From Alphaproteobacteria bacterium (lineage in GTDB: Bacteria; Pseudomonadota; Alphaproteobacteria; Rhodobacterales; Rhodobacteraceae), in assembly GCA_030427405.1 (NCBI GenBank), contig JAUHXK010000008.1, forward strand, positions 117,645 through 181,644: DNA of 64,000 nt, written 5' to 3'. The notes under the pieces are model-generated. The model saw only the letters and a program-made list of their open reading frames with translations, made no database searches and was not told where the DNA came from. A program made the translations under genes and the position numbers. Positions 63,380 to 64,000 of the stretch are shown in pieces (the first letter of the stretch is position 1; every line of letters begins with the position of its first letter).

Positions 63380-64000
63380 ATGACGAACTTGTTGAGAAAA
63401 CCTTTTGGAGCCCGCGGAAAGGTCCATGAAATCACCCCCACCAGCGCCGGTTGGCGCTATGTCGGGTTCAGCCTTTACCGGCTGCGCGCCGGGGACCGGG
63501 CGGCCGAGGCGACCGGCGATCGCGAGGTCATTCTGGTCATGGTCGAAGGCAAGGCGAAGGTGACCGGTGCCGGGCAGGACTGGGGGGTTTTGGGTGACCG
63601 GATGAACGTGTTCGAGAAAACGCCCCCTCATTGCCTCTATCTGCCCAACGGTACCGATTGGGAAGCGGTTGCCGAAACGGATTGTGTCGTGGCGGTTTGC
63701 TCGGCCCCCGGAATGGGCGGACACAGCGCCCGGCGCATCGGCCCCGACGGCATCACGCTGACCGAGCGCGGCAAGGGTGCAAACACCCGCCTTATCAACA
63801 ACATCGCCATGGAGAACGAGGATTACGCGGACAGCCTGCTGGTCACCGAAGTGTTTACGCCCGCCGGCCACTGGTCTTCCTATCCCAGCCATCGCCATGA
63901 CGAAGACGACTATCCCCGGATCACGTATCTTGAAGAAACATATTACCACCGTTTGAACCCGGCCGACGGGTTCGGAATCCAGCGTGTGTATACCGATGAC
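63380..64000 (+). CDS. iolB: 5-deoxy-glucuronate isomerase, 3-prime truncated by window
   Basis: The first 207 codons are present; the gene runs off the right edge. IolB isomerises 5-deoxyglucuronate to the keto acid used by IolC. The cupin-like protein shows MVEGKAKVTG, ENVFEKTPPHCLYLPNGTDW-like (VFEKTPPHCLYLP) and the metal-site region WSSYPSHRHDEDDYPRITYLEETYYHR with the His-x-His and Glu ligands. AGAGGAG precedes the ATG. It continues the iolD-iolE operon. Confidence 0.95.
   Translation, partial: MTNLLRKPFGARGKVHEITPTSAGWRYVGFSLYRLRAGDRAAEATGDREVILVMVEGKAKVTGAGQDWGVLGDRMNVFEKTPPHCLYLPNGTDWEAVAETDCVVAVCSAPGMGGHSARRIGPDGITLTERGKGANTRLINNIAMENEDYADSLLVTEVFTPAGHWSSYPSHRHDEDDYPRITYLEETYYHRLNPADGFGIQRVYTDD

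Overview
The window looks like chromosome of a GC-rich alphaproteobacterium, most likely of the Rhodobacterales (Roseobacter/Rhodobacter group). The clearest pointer is the trgA-trgB-cysK tellurite-resistance order described in Rhodobacter sphaeroides. Many solute-binding-protein transporters (dipeptide, TRAP, branched-chain type, xylose, inositol) and a BCCT osmolyte carrier fit the same picture. I see no rRNA, insertion sequence, integrase, phage gene, CRISPR array or origin. There is one tRNA (Ser-GGA).

Layout. 1-3035 (minus): a dipeptide/oligopeptide ABC transporter cut by the window edge. 3327-5069: miaA and pyrH, divergent. 5251-10189: a BCCT carrier, a VOC protein, a class-V aminotransferase-like protein and a cyclopropane-fatty-acid-synthase-like methyltransferase. 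10206-15328: trgA, trgB, cysK and a DUF3772-type MscS channel. 15431-15520: tRNA-Ser.

15600-25039 is an accessory block. A minus-strand operon encodes an SGNH-hydrolase/metzincin-protease fusion without a signal peptide, a caspase-like protease and a beta-rich partner protein. Beside it lie a seven-helix membrane protein and a plus-strand operon of one membrane-anchored and two exported proteins. I read this as a candidate undescribed protease-based stress or conflict system. 25215-31179 is a compact operon of a ThDP enzyme, a catalase-like/cyclooxygenase-like haem fusion (both haem sites recognisable) and a possible nitroreductase-fold protein, a candidate oxylipin or secondary-metabolite pathway.

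31491-37966 is a sugar-acid module: TRAP transporter, RraA-like protein, GntR regulator, KDG-type kinase and SDR. A direct repeat TTGTA-N5-TTGTA sits before three of its transcription units and is the likely operator. 38021-43660 (minus) is a branched-chain-type ABC transporter ending in an alpha/beta hydrolase, with a divergent PAS-LuxR regulator. 44488-55564 is a D-xylose regulon (xylB, mutarotase, ROK repressor, xylFHG, xylA) with a dihaem peroxidase and an FG-GAP/CRTAC1 protein wedged in, and matching operators before xylB and xylF. 56289-64000 is a myo-inositol regulon (ABC transporter, iolD, iolE, a PhyH-like dioxygenase, iolB cut by the edge) preceded by two LacI-type operators.

A recurring architectural feature is a strong hairpin directly after the solute-binding-protein gene in all five transporter operons, probably setting excess of binding protein over membrane parts.
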